Assembly: GCF_024586915.1 (NCBI RefSeq)
Contig: NZ_JANBVS010000001.1
Span: forward strand, 248,001 to 312,000
Reading direction: 5' to 3'
Source of the DNA: Bradyrhizobium sp. SRS-191
GTDB lineage: Bacteria > Pseudomonadota > Alphaproteobacteria > Rhizobiales > Xanthobacteraceae
DNA: 64,000 nt
Shown: one piece after another, positions 34,115 through 42,783 of the stretch
Position numbering within the stretch: the first letter of the stretch is position 1
Layout: each line of letters begins with the position of its first letter
Notes under the pieces: model-generated
The model's database searches: none
Seen by the model: only the letters and a program-made list of their open reading frames with translations
What the model was told of the DNA's origin: nothing
Position numbers and translations under genes: made by a program

Positions 34115-34795
34115 ATGGCGGATGCAGCTTTGAAACGTGGTCCGGGCCGCGGCCGATTCGTCACCTTCGAGGGCGGCGAGGGCGCCGGAAAATCCACGCA
34201 GATCAAGATGTTGGCGGATCGTCTGGAGAAAGAGGGTGTGCGCGTGGTGCTGACCCGCGAGCCCGGCGGCTCGCCGGGCGCCGAGATCATGCGCCATTTG
34301 GTGCTCTCCGGGATGGGCAAGCTGCTCGGCGCGGAGGCGGAGACGCTGCTGTTCGCGGCCGCCCGCGACGACCATGTGCGCAACGTGATTCTGCCGGCGT
34401 TGAACCAGGGCAGCTGGGTGCTGTGCGACCGCTTCTTCGATTCAACCCGCGCCTATCAGGGTAGCCAGGGAAAGGTCGCGCCCGATGTGCTCAACGCGAT
34501 GCAGCGGGTGACGATCGGCGACCTCAAGCCGGACCTGACGCTGATCCTCGATGTCCCGGTCGAAGTCGGCCTGCAGCGCGCCTCGGCGCGGCGCGGCAGC
34601 GGCACGCCGGACCGATTCGAAGGCGAGGACATCAAGTTCCACAAGGGTCTGCGCGACGCGTTTCACAAGATCGCGGCTGACGATCCCAGGCGCTGCGTGC
34701 TGATCGACGCGACCGCGAGCGCCGAGGCCGTGTCGCACATCGTCTGGGACGCCGTGCGCGAGCGCCTGTTCACGGCCGTGGCGGCGGCGTCATGA
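34115..34795 (+). CDS. tmk: Thymidylate kinase
   Basis: The 226-aa enzyme has the P-loop FEGGEGAGKSTQIKML at about 18-33, the DRFFDST (DR[YF]) motif, and the Arg-rich lid region LQRASARRGSGTPDRFEGED. It phosphorylates dTMP to dTDP. It begins 5 bp after the carboxypeptidase stop and its TGA overlaps the ATG of holB (ATGA at 34792-34795), a coupling that is conserved in alphaproteobacteria. The family's typical length is 205-230. Confidence 0.96.
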   Translation: MADAALKRGPGRGRFVTFEGGEGAGKSTQIKMLADRLEKEGVRVVLTREPGGSPGAEIMRHLVLSGMGKLLGAEAETLLFAAARDDHVRNVILPALNQGSWVLCDRFFDSTRAYQGSQGKVAPDVLNAMQRVTIGDLKPDLTLILDVPVEVGLQRASARRGSGTPDRFEGEDIKFHKGLRDAFHKIAADDPRRCVLIDATASAEAVSHIVWDAVRERLFTAVAAAS

Positions 34796-35832
34796 GCGCG
34801 CGCAAAGTCGAGCCCGAGATCACGGTCCGGCATCCGCGCGAGACCACGGCCCTGTTCGGCCACCGCGAGGCGGAGGCCGCTTTGCTGGCCGCCTATCGCA
34901 GCGGACGGATGGCGCATGCCTGGCTGATCGGAGGCCCCCAGGGCATCGGCAAGGCGACCTTGGCCTATCGCATGGCGCGCTTCGTGCTGACCCATCGCGA
35001 TCCCATGGCGGCCGAGGTGCGTGCAGCCGATTCGCTCCACGTCGATGCGGACGACCACGTCGCCCGATTAATTGCATCCGAGGCCCATGGCGGACTGCTG
35101 ACGCTCGAGCGCTCCGCCAACGACAAGGGCGTGCTGCGCACCGTCATCACGGTCGACGAGACCCGCGAGACGATTTCGTTCTTCGGCTCGACCGCCGCCG
35201 TCGAAGGCTGGCGCGTGTGCATCGTCGATACCGTGGACGAGCTCAATCCGAACGCCGCGAATGCGCTGCTGAAGATCCTCGAGGAGCCGCCGCAGCAGTC
35301 GCTGTTCCTGCTCGTCAGCCACGCGCCGGCGCGGGTGCTCGCCACCATCAAGTCGCGCTGCCGAAGGCTTTCGCTGCGGGCGCTCTCGACTGAGGACGTC
35401 ATCAGCGCGGCCGCCGAGGCGACCGACGTGGACGGCGGCGATCCGGCGCTGCGGGAAGCCGCCAAGGCGTCCGAGGGCAGCGTCTCCAGGACCCTGATGC
35501 TGATGGGCGGCGACGGGCTGCAGCTGCAGACCCGAACCGCGGCGCTCCTGGCGAGCTTGCCGCGAATGGACGCGGGCGAGCTGCATGCCCTGGGCGATGC
35601 GCTCGGCACCAGCGACCGCGTGGCGCTGGCGAGTTTCCTCGACAGCATCGAACGCTGGGTGGCGGAACGGCTGCGGGCAGCGGATCCCAACGCGGAACTG
35701 CCGCGCCTTGCACGGCTGGCGGAGGTATGGGAAAAGATCGTCCGCGCCGCGCGCGACACCGAATCCTATAATCTGGAGCGAAAACCGCTGGTTTTCTCGG
35801 TGTTCGGGATGCTCGCCGAAGCCACGCGGTAA
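34792..35832 (+). CDS. holB: DNA polymerase III delta-prime subunit
   Basis: The 346-aa clamp-loader subunit has ETTALFGHREAEAALLAAYR at the N-terminus, a P-loop-like WLIGGPQGIGKATLAYRMAR, and the DELNPNAANALLKILEEPPQ sensor region typical of DnaX/HolB. Then comes VSHAPARVLATIKSRCRRLS with SRC, the sensor I region. As part of the AAA+ clamp loader it opens the beta clamp at primed sites. Zinc-finger cysteines of gamma/tau are absent, as expected for delta-prime. Start overlaps tmk by 4 bp. Confidence 0.93.
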   Translation: MSARKVEPEITVRHPRETTALFGHREAEAALLAAYRSGRMAHAWLIGGPQGIGKATLAYRMARFVLTHRDPMAAEVRAADSLHVDADDHVARLIASEAHGGLLTLERSANDKGVLRTVITVDETRETISFFGSTAAVEGWRVCIVDTVDELNPNAANALLKILEEPPQQSLFLLVSHAPARVLATIKSRCRRLSLRALSTEDVISAAAEATDVDGGDPALREAAKASEGSVSRTLMLMGGDGLQLQTRTAALLASLPRMDAGELHALGDALGTSDRVALASFLDSIERWVAERLRAADPNAELPRLARLAEVWEKIVRAARDTESYNLERKPLVFSVFGMLAEATR

Positions 35833-35901
35833 CGCGCCGACCATCATCCCGGGATCATCAGGATCAGTCCGTCGACCGACGGCGTCAAAGAGGAATCTGC
35901 C

Positions 35902-38052
35902 GTGGCCAAGGCCAGCAAGACAACCGTGAAGAAGGGCAAGCCGGCGACCAAGGGCGCCGCGAAGAAGGCTGCCGCCAAGAAGGTCGTGAAGAAGGCTGCG
36001 AAGTCGCCCGCGAAGGCCAAGGCCGGCGCGACCAAGGCAAAGGCGAAGGCCGCGGCGGACAAGGACAAGAAGGCCAAGGTCGCGAAAGCAAAGACGTCAT
36101 CTGCGCCAGCCAAGGGCAAGGCGCCGAAGGCTGCGAAGAAGGTCGCTGCCGGCAAAGCGTCTGCCAAGACGGCCGTGAAGGCGCCGGCCAAGAAGGCCGC
36201 CGTCAAGCCTGCTGCACCGGCCAAGAAGACCACGACGAAAACCGCTGCCAGCAAGCCCACGCCGGCGAAGAAGCCGGTTGCAACAAAGCCGGCCCCTGGG
36301 CCGAAGCGAGCTGCGCCGGCGGTCGCCGAGAGCCCGAAGCCGCCGCGCGCCGCAAAGCCGAAGCCGCCGCGCAAGCCGAAGGTCGAGACTGTCGCGGCCC
36401 CAGAGATCGAGATCACCGAGATCACCGAGATCGAGGTGGTTGAGGTCGTCGAGATCGAGGAGCCCGAGGCCACGGAAACAGCGGCGCCGGTCGCGGCCGC
36501 GCAGGCCGACAGCAACACCTTCTACGTCACGACCGCGATCGCCTATCCCAACGGCAGTCCGCATATCGGCCACGCCTATGAGGCGATCGCGACCGATGCC
36601 ATCGCGCGCTTTGCGCGGCTCGACGGCAAGGACGTGTTCTTCCTGACCGGCACCGACGAGCACGGCCTGAAGATGGTGCAGACCGCGCAGAACGAGGGCC
36701 TGACGCCGTCCGAGCTCGCGACCCGCAATGCCGGCCGCTTCCGCGAGATGGACGAGCGGCTGAACGTGTCGTTCGACCGCTTCATCCGCACCACAGAGCC
36801 CGCCCACCACAAATCGGTGCAGGCGATCTGGACGCGCATGCTCGAGAACGGCGACATCTACGCCGACACCTATTCCGGCTGGTACTCGGTGCGCGACGAG
36901 GCGTACTACGCGGAGGACGAGACGGTCGTCGGCGAGGACAATGTCCGCCGCGGGCCTCAGGGCACGCCGGTCGAGTGGGTCGAGGAGAAGAGCTACTTCT
37001 TCCGGCTGTCGGCCTATCAGGACAGACTGCTGGCGCTGTACGAGAACCAGCCCGATTTCATCGGGCCGGATGCGCGACGCAACGAGATCACGAGCTTCGT
37101 CCGGGGCGGGCTGAAGGACCTCTCGATTTCGCGCACCACCTTCGACTGGGGCGTTCGCGTGCCGCATGACGACGAGCACGTGATGTATGTCTGGGTCGAC
37201 GCGCTGACCAACTACATCACCGGCGTCGGCTTCCCCGACGAGACCGATGCCAACTGGAAGTACTGGCCGGCGGACGTGCACGTCATCGGCAAGGACATCA
37301 TCCGCTTCCATGCGGTGTACTGGCCGGCGTTCCTGCTGTCGGCCGGCGTGCCCGTGCCGAAGCGGGTCTATGCCCACGGCTTCCTGTTCAACAGGGGCGA
37401 GAAGATGTCGAAGTCGGTCGGCAACGTCGTCGATCCGTTCAATCTCGCCGACCAGTATGGCGTCGACCAGCTGCGCTACTTCTTCCTGCGCGAGGTGCCG
37501 TTCGGCCAGGACGGCAACTACAATCACGAGGCGATCGTCGCGCGCATCAACGCCGATCTCGCCAACGACCTCGGCAATCTCGCGCAGCGCTCGCTGTCGA
37601 TGATCGCGAAACAATTGGGCGGCGTGCTGCCGGAGCCGGGCGAGTTCTCGGCCAACGACAAGGCGATCCTGGCCGAGGCCGACGCGATGATCGGCGCGGC
37701 GCGGAAAGCCATGGCGACGCAGCAGATCCACCAATGGCTGAATGCCGTGTGGTCGGTCGTGGCCGAGGCCAACCGCTATTTCGCCGGCGAGGCGCCGTGG
37801 GCGCTGGCCAAGACCGATCCGAAGCGCCAGCACACCGTGCTCTACGTCACCGCCGAGGTGATCCGTCAGGTCGCGATCCTGACCCAGCCCGTCATGCCGG
37901 CGGCGTCGGCGAAGCTGCTCGACAGCCTGGGGATCCCCGAGGACGAGCGCAGCTTCGCCCAGCTCGGCGGCGACGTCCGGATTGCCCCCGGCACGCAGTT
38001 GCCGGCGCCGCAGGCGGTGTTCCCGCGCTACATCGAGCCGACGGCGGCGTGA
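35902..38052 (+). CDS. metG: Methionyl-tRNA synthetase with a histone-H1-like N-terminal extension
   Basis: The 716-aa product starts GTG 35902 after GAGGAA. Residues 1-165 are Lys/Ala/Pro-rich ([20 protein letters not shown] and many KKAA/PAKK units). Residues 166-202 turn acidic and hydrophobic ([20 protein letters not shown]). From about 206 the class I synthetase begins: [20 protein letters not shown] (HIGH), the TGTDEHG motif, and KMSKS at 501-505, then an anticodon-binding helical domain. The catalytic part has about 512 residues, normal for the zinc-less alphaproteobacterial MetG. The extension contains no ATG that could serve as an internal start, so it is part of the protein. It may bind tRNA or nucleic acid, or be an accretion. 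tatD overlaps the stop by one base. Confidence 0.92.
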   Translation: MAKASKTTVKKGKPATKGAAKKAAAKKVVKKAAKSPAKAKAGATKAKAKAAADKDKKAKVAKAKTSSAPAKGKAPKAAKKVAAGKASAKTAVKAPAKKAAVKPAAPAKKTTTKTAASKPTPAKKPVATKPAPGPKRAAPAVAESPKPPRAAKPKPPRKPKVETVAAPEIEITEITEIEVVEVVEIEEPEATETAAPVAAAQADSNTFYVTTAIAYPNGSPHIGHAYEAIATDAIARFARLDGKDVFFLTGTDEHGLKMVQTAQNEGLTPSELATRNAGRFREMDERLNVSFDRFIRTTEPAHHKSVQAIWTRMLENGDIYADTYSGWYSVRDEAYYAEDETVVGEDNVRRGPQGTPVEWVEEKSYFFRLSAYQDRLLALYENQPDFIGPDARRNEITSFVRGGLKDLSISRTTFDWGVRVPHDDEHVMYVWVDALTNYITGVGFPDETDANWKYWPADVHVIGKDIIRFHAVYWPAFLLSAGVPVPKRVYAHGFLFNRGEKMSKSVGNVVDPFNLADQYGVDQLRYFFLREVPFGQDGNYNHEAIVARINADLANDLGNLAQRSLSMIAKQLGGVLPEPGEFSANDKAILAEADAMIGAARKAMATQQIHQWLNAVWSVVAEANRYFAGEAPWALAKTDPKRQHTVLYVTAEVIRQVAILTQPVMPAASAKLLDSLGIPEDERSFAQLGGDVRIAPGTQLPAPQAVFPRYIEPTAA

Positions 38053-38843
38053 TGCTGGTCGACAGTCACTGCCATCTGGATTTTCCGGATTTCGCTGAGG
38101 ATCTGGATGGCATCGTCGTGCGCGCCGCTGCCGCCGGCGTCGGCCGCCTGGTGACGATCTCGACGCGGGTGCGCAGGCTGCCCGAGCTGCTCGCGATCGC
38201 CGAGCGGTTCGAGAACGTCTACTGCTCGGTCGGCACGCATCCTCACAATGCGGATGAGGAAGACGGTATTTCGGCCGAGGAGCTGATCGCGCTGACAAAG
38301 CATCCGAAGGTCGTGGCGCTCGGCGAGGCCGGGCTGGACAATTTCTACGACCACGGCTCCAAGGACGCGCAGGAGCGCGGGTTCCGCGCGCATATCGCGG
38401 CCGCGCGCGCGACGGGCCTGCCGCTGGTGATCCACACCCGCGAGGCCGACGCGCAGTGCAGCCGCATCCTCGAGGAGGAGATGGCGCGCGGACCTTTCAA
38501 GGCGGTGCTGCATTGCTACACCGGCGGACGCGAGCTGGCGATGAAGGCGATCGATCTCGGACTGCACATCTCGTTCACGGGCATCGTGACGTTCAAGAAG
38601 TCAGACGCCCTTCGCGCGCTCGCCGCCGAGGTGCCGGCCGACCGCATCATGGTCGAGACAGACGCGCCGTATCTCGCGCCGGGTAAGTTCCGCGGCAAGC
38701 GCAACGAGCCGGCCTATGTGGTGGAGACCGCCAAGGTGCTGGCGGAGACGCGCGGCGTGTCGTTCGAGGAGTTCTCGCGCCAGACCACCGAGACCTTCTT
38801 CAAGCTGTTCGCCAAGGTGCCGCGACCTGAGGTGCTGGCATGA
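38052..38843 (+). CDS. tatD: TatD-family metal-dependent hydrolase (DNase)
   Basis: The 263-aa TIM-barrel amidohydrolase starts at ATG 38052, overlapping the metG stop (TGATG). Metal-binding motifs are DSHCHLDFPDF (HxH near the start), GEAGLD (Glu), GLPLVIHTREAD (His), LHCYTGGREL and ETDAPYLAP (Asp). TatD enzymes act as 3'-5' exonucleases on single-stranded or damaged DNA. The metG-tatD-MBL order is conserved in alphaproteobacteria. The next gene overlaps by 4 bp. Confidence 0.93.
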   Translation: MLVDSHCHLDFPDFAEDLDGIVVRAAAAGVGRLVTISTRVRRLPELLAIAERFENVYCSVGTHPHNADEEDGISAEELIALTKHPKVVALGEAGLDNFYDHGSKDAQERGFRAHIAAARATGLPLVIHTREADAQCSRILEEEMARGPFKAVLHCYTGGRELAMKAIDLGLHISFTGIVTFKKSDALRALAAEVPADRIMVETDAPYLAPGKFRGKRNEPAYVVETAKVLAETRGVSFEEFSRQTTETFFKLFAKVPRPEVLA

Positions 38844-39640
38844 CCCTGACGCTCACCATCCTCGGCTGCGGCTCCTCGGCCGGCGTGCCGCGTCCGGCAC
38901 TGGGGTGGGGCGCCTGCGACCCGAACAATCCGAAGAACCGCCGCCGCCGCTGCTCGCTGCTGGCCGAGCGCCGGGGCGTGCATGGTGTGACGCGCGTGGT
39001 CATCGACACCTCGCCGGACCTGCGCGAGCAGCTGATCGATACCCAGGTCGATCACATCGACGCGGTGTTTCTGACGCATGAGCATGCCGACCAGACCCAT
39101 GGCATCGACGATCTGCGTTCGGTGGTGCTGCACCAGCGCCGGCGCATCCCGGTCTACCTGAACCAGTCGACCGCCAAGGACATCATGCACCGGTTCTCCT
39201 ATTGCTTCATCTCGCCTCCGGGCAGCGACTATCCGCCGATCCTGACGCAGCATTCGATCGAGGCCGGCGAGACCCAGGCGGTGGAAGGGAAGGGCGGTGA
39301 GCTGAAGCTGACGGCCTTCCTGGTCCAGCACGGCAACATCCCCGCGCTCGGCTACCGCATCGGCAACGCCGCCTACACGCCGGATCTCAACGACATTCCC
39401 GAGGAGAGCTGGGGCGCGCTGGAAGACCTCGACCTCTGGATCGTCGACGGCCTGCGCCCGGCATCGCATCCGAGCCATTTCTCGGTCAACGACGCGCTCG
39501 CCTGGATCGAACGCTTCAAGCCGAAGCGCGCGGTCATCACCAACATGACCGCCGATCTCGACTACGAGGTGCTGCGCCAGAGCCTGCCGGCCGGCGTGGT
39601 GCCTGCGTATGACGGGATGCGACTGGAACTGACTGCTTAG
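38840..39640 (+). CDS. MBL-fold metallo-hydrolase (PhnP/ElaC-like)
   Basis: The 266-aa product starts ATG 38840, overlapping tatD by 4 bp. It has the beta-lactamase-fold motifs: LTILGCGSSAGVPRPALGWG, DTSPDLREQL, THEHADQTHG (HxHxDH), and IVDGLRPASHPSHFSV. The initial GCGSSxGxP is typical of the PhnP-type phosphodiesterase/Ribonuclease Z-like branch, which cleaves cyclic phosphodiesters. Location in the metG-tatD cluster is the usual one for this family. A 'ggtgggcaaag' palindromic repeat starts at the stop codon. Confidence 0.88.
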   Translation: MTLTLTILGCGSSAGVPRPALGWGACDPNNPKNRRRRCSLLAERRGVHGVTRVVIDTSPDLREQLIDTQVDHIDAVFLTHEHADQTHGIDDLRSVVLHQRRRIPVYLNQSTAKDIMHRFSYCFISPPGSDYPPILTQHSIEAGETQAVEGKGGELKLTAFLVQHGNIPALGYRIGNAAYTPDLNDIPEESWGALEDLDLWIVDGLRPASHPSHFSVNDALAWIERFKPKRAVITNMTADLDYEVLRQSLPAGVVPAYDGMRLELTA

Positions 39641-39773
39641 GGTGGGCAAAGGCGCGCCCGCGCGATCTCCTCACACGAGGTCGCCATGGCGCCGTGCCCA
39701 CCATCTTGCTGCCGAGGACATGGCCCAACGGTGGGCGCGCGTCCCCTAACGGCGCCGCTTTGCCCACTCTACG
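39639..39773. repeat. Palindromic 'GGTGGGCAAAG' repeat element
   Basis: The segment starts AGGGTGGGCAAAGGCGCGCC and ends GGCGCCGCTTTGCCCACTCT, a long imperfect inverted repeat. Inside, GTGCCCACCATC and CGGTGGGCGCG form a second inverted pair. This design (GGTGGGCA... CTTTGCCCACCCTACG) matches the abundant REP-like elements of Bradyrhizobium intergenic DNA. It may also fold into the transcript end of the MBL gene. Confidence 0.7.
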
Positions 39774-39815
39774 CAGCAACGGTCATTCGAGCGAACTAAC
39801 AAGGAGCAGCTTACC

Positions 39816-40445
39816 ATGCTGTCGCTGTTCTTCGAGGTCGAGGTCAAGCCCGGCCGTCTCGACCAGTATCTGCAACTCGCCGCCGCCTTGCGGCCCGAGC
39901 TCGACGCGCTCGGCGGCTGCCTGTTCCTCGACCGGTTCAAAAGCCTGTCGCGCGACAACCTGATCCTGTCCTACCAGATCTGGCAGGACGAGGGCGCGAT
40001 GACCGCTTGGCGCGTCCACGCCCATCATCACGACATCCAGACCCTCGGCCGCGACAGGGTGTTTTCAGACTACCGCCTGCGCGTCGCGGAGTTGGTCCAT
40101 GAGGTGAGACCAGGGCAGGCGGATTGGCAGCCGGAGCGGCGAGGGACGTACAACGATCCGAAGCGGCGGGCACCGAGCTATGTGCTCGCTGTTGAGACCG
40201 CAGCGCCACGGCTGAGCATTGCAACCGATCTGCCGGTCGCGAGCTTCTCGAGTGTCTATCGCGAGGGCCGCTTTGCCCATCTGATCGAACTGCCGGACGA
40301 AGCTGCCGGCGTGGCGTTGAGCACGCGCCTGCTCGCCGAGCCCGGTGCCGACAACATCCGCGTCGTTGAAGTCGCCCGAGACTACGGCATGTACGACCGC
40401 CGCGAAGCGCCGCAATACTACCCGGAGAAGAGCAGGGGCGACTGA
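39816..40445 (+). CDS. Antibiotic-biosynthesis-monooxygenase (ABM) domain protein
   Basis: The 209-aa protein starts MLSLFFEVEVKPGRLDQYLQ with AAGGAG upstream. Residues 1-95 form an ABM-like ferredoxin fold (VEVKPGRLDQYLQ, LFLDRFKSLSRDNLILSYQI, W.V..HH). A second region (PSYVLAVETAAPRLSIATDL, FAHLIELPDEAAGVALSTRL) may be a second dimeric barrel with lower similarity. Such proteins degrade haem or oxidise small aromatics, or are of unknown function. No metal-binding signature is apparent. The preceding REP element separates it from the MBL gene. Confidence 0.7.
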   Translation: MLSLFFEVEVKPGRLDQYLQLAAALRPELDALGGCLFLDRFKSLSRDNLILSYQIWQDEGAMTAWRVHAHHHDIQTLGRDRVFSDYRLRVAELVHEVRPGQADWQPERRGTYNDPKRRAPSYVLAVETAAPRLSIATDLPVASFSSVYREGRFAHLIELPDEAAGVALSTRLLAEPGADNIRVVEVARDYGMYDRREAPQYYPEKSRGD

Positions 40446-40540
40446 ATCATGGTTCGCCTCTCCCTGGCAATCGATCGCCCCGCCCGTCTACCGAATTTCG
40501 GGTGGACGGACCGGTGAGTTCAAAGCATGCATGGTCCGCG

Positions 40541-41101
40541 ATGACAATGCCCAACAGAGAACTGGTTCTGGACACGCCTCGCGGAAAGGTGAGGGTGTTG
40601 GATGAGCCGACCTACACGTTTGGATCGGCCGACAATTTGCGTCGGTACGAAAGTGAAATCCGTCTGGATGACTCCAAACCTTATTCGATCCGCGGCGTCA
40701 GCATCGACGAGAAGTGGTCGGTCGTTTTCGGTGCTGGTGGAGGGCCGACGACCGTACATCAACATTCTGCCGTCGAATTCGACGGTCGGTTGTTCCTTGC
40801 AGTCGGCAACCAGGTGGTGTGCCTCGACCTCCAGACCGCGAAGATGGAATGGTCATTGGAGGTCGATTGGGCGTCGTGTTTCGGCGTGTATTGGGACGAC
40901 CGGCATCGCGCGCTGATATCTCACGGCGAACTCCAGATTTCACGGTTATCCCTCGGGGGGGAAACGATCTGGGCCACGGACGGTCGTGATATTTTCACCG
41001 AGGGGTTTCAGTGCCTGCCTATGGCGATTGAAGTGATCGACTTCAATCACGAGGTTTATCTGCTCGACTACCTGACAGGCAGGGTGCTGAACCAGCGATA
41101 G
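40541..41101 (+). CDS. Hypothetical protein with beta-propeller-like text
   Basis: The 186-aa product (ATG 40541 or 40547; the frame opens at 40502 with GTG) has repeated strand motifs: LFLAVGNQVVCLDLQTAKME, SHGELQISRLSLGGETIWAT, YLLDYLTGRVL. Such 'VCLDL.T....W' units recall PQQ/WD-type propeller blades, but there are too few for a full propeller, so it may be a small open beta sheet. There is no signal peptide and the family is not recognised. It ends 10 bp before the convergent acyl-CoA synthetase gene. Confidence 0.55.
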   Translation: MTMPNRELVLDTPRGKVRVLDEPTYTFGSADNLRRYESEIRLDDSKPYSIRGVSIDEKWSVVFGAGGGPTTVHQHSAVEFDGRLFLAVGNQVVCLDLQTAKMEWSLEVDWASCFGVYWDDRHRALISHGELQISRLSLGGETIWATDGRDIFTEGFQCLPMAIEVIDFNHEVYLLDYLTGRVLNQR

Positions 41102-41111
41102 TTCGGCAGTC

Positions 41112-42755
41112 TTACGCCGAGATCGCCTTCGCCGAGTTCACCTCGTTCCGCAGCAAAAACTTCTGAATCTTCCCCGTCGACGTCTTCGGGATCGGGCCGA
41201 ACACCACGACCTTCGGCGTCTTGAAGCCGGACATGTGGCTGCGGCAATAGGCGATGATCTCGGCCTCCGTCGCCTGGGCGCCGTCCTTCAGTTCGACGAA
41301 CGCGCAGGGCACCTCGCCCCATTTCGGATCGGGCTTGGCAACAACCGCGGCGAACAGGACGGCGGGGTGCTTGTAGAGGATGTCCTCGACCTCGACGGAG
41401 GAGATGTTCTCGCCGCCGGAGATGATGATGTCCTTGGAACGGTCCTTGATGATGACGTAGCCGTGCTCGTCGAGCACGCCGAGATCGCCGGTGTGGAACC
41501 AGCCGCCGGCGAAGGCGTCCTGCGTGGCCTTCTCGTTCTTCAGATAGCCCTTCATGACGATGTTGCCACGGAACATGACCTCGCCGATGGTCTCGCCGTC
41601 GCGCGGCACCTCCTGCATCGTCTCCGGATTGAGCACAGTGACGGCTTCCTGGAGCGGATACGGCACGCCCTGGCGGCGCTTCAGCCTCGCGCGCTCGGGC
41701 GCGGGCAGGTCGTCCCAGCCGGGCTGCTCGGCGCAGACGGAGGCGGGGCCATAGACCTCGGTGAGGCCGTAGACATGCGTCAGCTTGATGCCGATGCTCT
41801 CGGCGCCCTCAAGCACGGCGACCGGCGGGGCCGCGCCGGCGATCAGGCCGACGACCGGCTTCTCGCGCTTGCCTTTGGGCGCATCGGGCGCGTTGATCAG
41901 CACATTGTAGACGATCGGCGCGCCGCACATGTGGGTGACGCCGTGGGTCTTGATCAGCTCGAAGATCTTCGTCGGCTCGACCTTGCGCAGGCAGACGTTG
42001 ATGCCAGCCGCGGCCGCCATGGTCCAGGGGAAGCACCAGCCGTTGCAGTGGAACATCGGCAGCGTCCAGAGATAGACCGGATGCTGGCCAAGCCCGCCGG
42101 CGAGGATGTTGCTGACGGCATTGAGATAGGCGCCACGATGATGCGTCACGACGCCCTTGGGATTGCCCGTCGTTCCCGACGTGTAGCTCATCGCGATCGC
42201 GTCCCACTCATCAGTGGGACGGCGCGGCTCGAAAGCGGGATCGCCCGCGGCGACCGCGGACTCATATTCGATCTCGCCGATGCGGTTGCCGCCGACATAG
42301 GAGGCATCATCGACGTCGATCACGAACGGCTTTTCGCCGCTCATCAGCTTCAGCGCCTCGCTGATCACGCCGGAGAATTCCGGGTCGACCAGAATGATCC
42401 TGGCCTGGCCGTGGTCGAGCTGGAACGCGATCGACGGCGCATCGAGCCGGATGTTGAGCGTGTTGAGCACCGCGCCGGTCATAGGCACTGCGAAATGCGC
42501 CTCGTTCATCGCCGGGATGTTCGGCAGCATCGCCGCCACGGTGGCGCCGGTGCCGATGCCGCGTCCCGCGAGATAGGACGCGAAGCGACGGCAGCGCTCA
42601 TAGGTCTGGCGCCAGGTGAAGCTGCGGCCCTCGTATACCGTGCTGACGTGGTCGGGATAGACGGCCGCGCTGCGCGCCAGGAAGCTGAGCGGGGTCAGGG
42701 GGACGTAATTGGCCGCGTTCTTGTCGAGACCGAGCTGATACTGGTTCGTGCTCAT
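41112..42755 (-). CDS. Acyl-CoA synthetase (AMP-binding, FadD-like)
   Basis: The 547-aa enzyme starts MSTNQYQLGLDKNAANYVPL at ATG 42755 after AAGGGAGG; the frame extends upstream but lacks better starts. Adenylation motifs: MSYTSGTTGNPKGVV (A3), MFHCNGW, YGLTEVYGPA (A5), GWFHTGDLGVLDEHG (A7), DRSKDIIISGGENISSVEVE (A8), STGKIQK with catalytic Lys (A10). It activates a medium or aryl-type fatty acid to acyl-CoA via acyl-AMP. The downstream TRAP transporter on the same strand, 29 bp upstream in transcription, may import its acid substrate, so a degradation pathway for an imported carboxylate is plausible. Confidence 0.9.
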   Translation of the reverse strand: MSTNQYQLGLDKNAANYVPLTPLSFLARSAAVYPDHVSTVYEGRSFTWRQTYERCRRFASYLAGRGIGTGATVAAMLPNIPAMNEAHFAVPMTGAVLNTLNIRLDAPSIAFQLDHGQARIILVDPEFSGVISEALKLMSGEKPFVIDVDDASYVGGNRIGEIEYESAVAAGDPAFEPRRPTDEWDAIAMSYTSGTTGNPKGVVTHHRGAYLNAVSNILAGGLGQHPVYLWTLPMFHCNGWCFPWTMAAAAGINVCLRKVEPTKIFELIKTHGVTHMCGAPIVYNVLINAPDAPKGKREKPVVGLIAGAAPPVAVLEGAESIGIKLTHVYGLTEVYGPASVCAEQPGWDDLPAPERARLKRRQGVPYPLQEAVTVLNPETMQEVPRDGETIGEVMFRGNIVMKGYLKNEKATQDAFAGGWFHTGDLGVLDEHGYVIIKDRSKDIIISGGENISSVEVEDILYKHPAVLFAAVVAKPDPKWGEVPCAFVELKDGAQATEAEIIAYCRSHMSGFKTPKVVVFGPIPKTSTGKIQKFLLRNEVNSAKAISA

Positions 42756-42783
42756 CACCACCCTCCCTTGTCGTCTGAAGAGT

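Noticed and set aside
36097..38298. Very long minus-strand open frame opposite metG and tatD
   Set aside because: Mirror of the metG codon pattern (third-position GC); low-complexity Arg/Gly/Leu text and no known domain.
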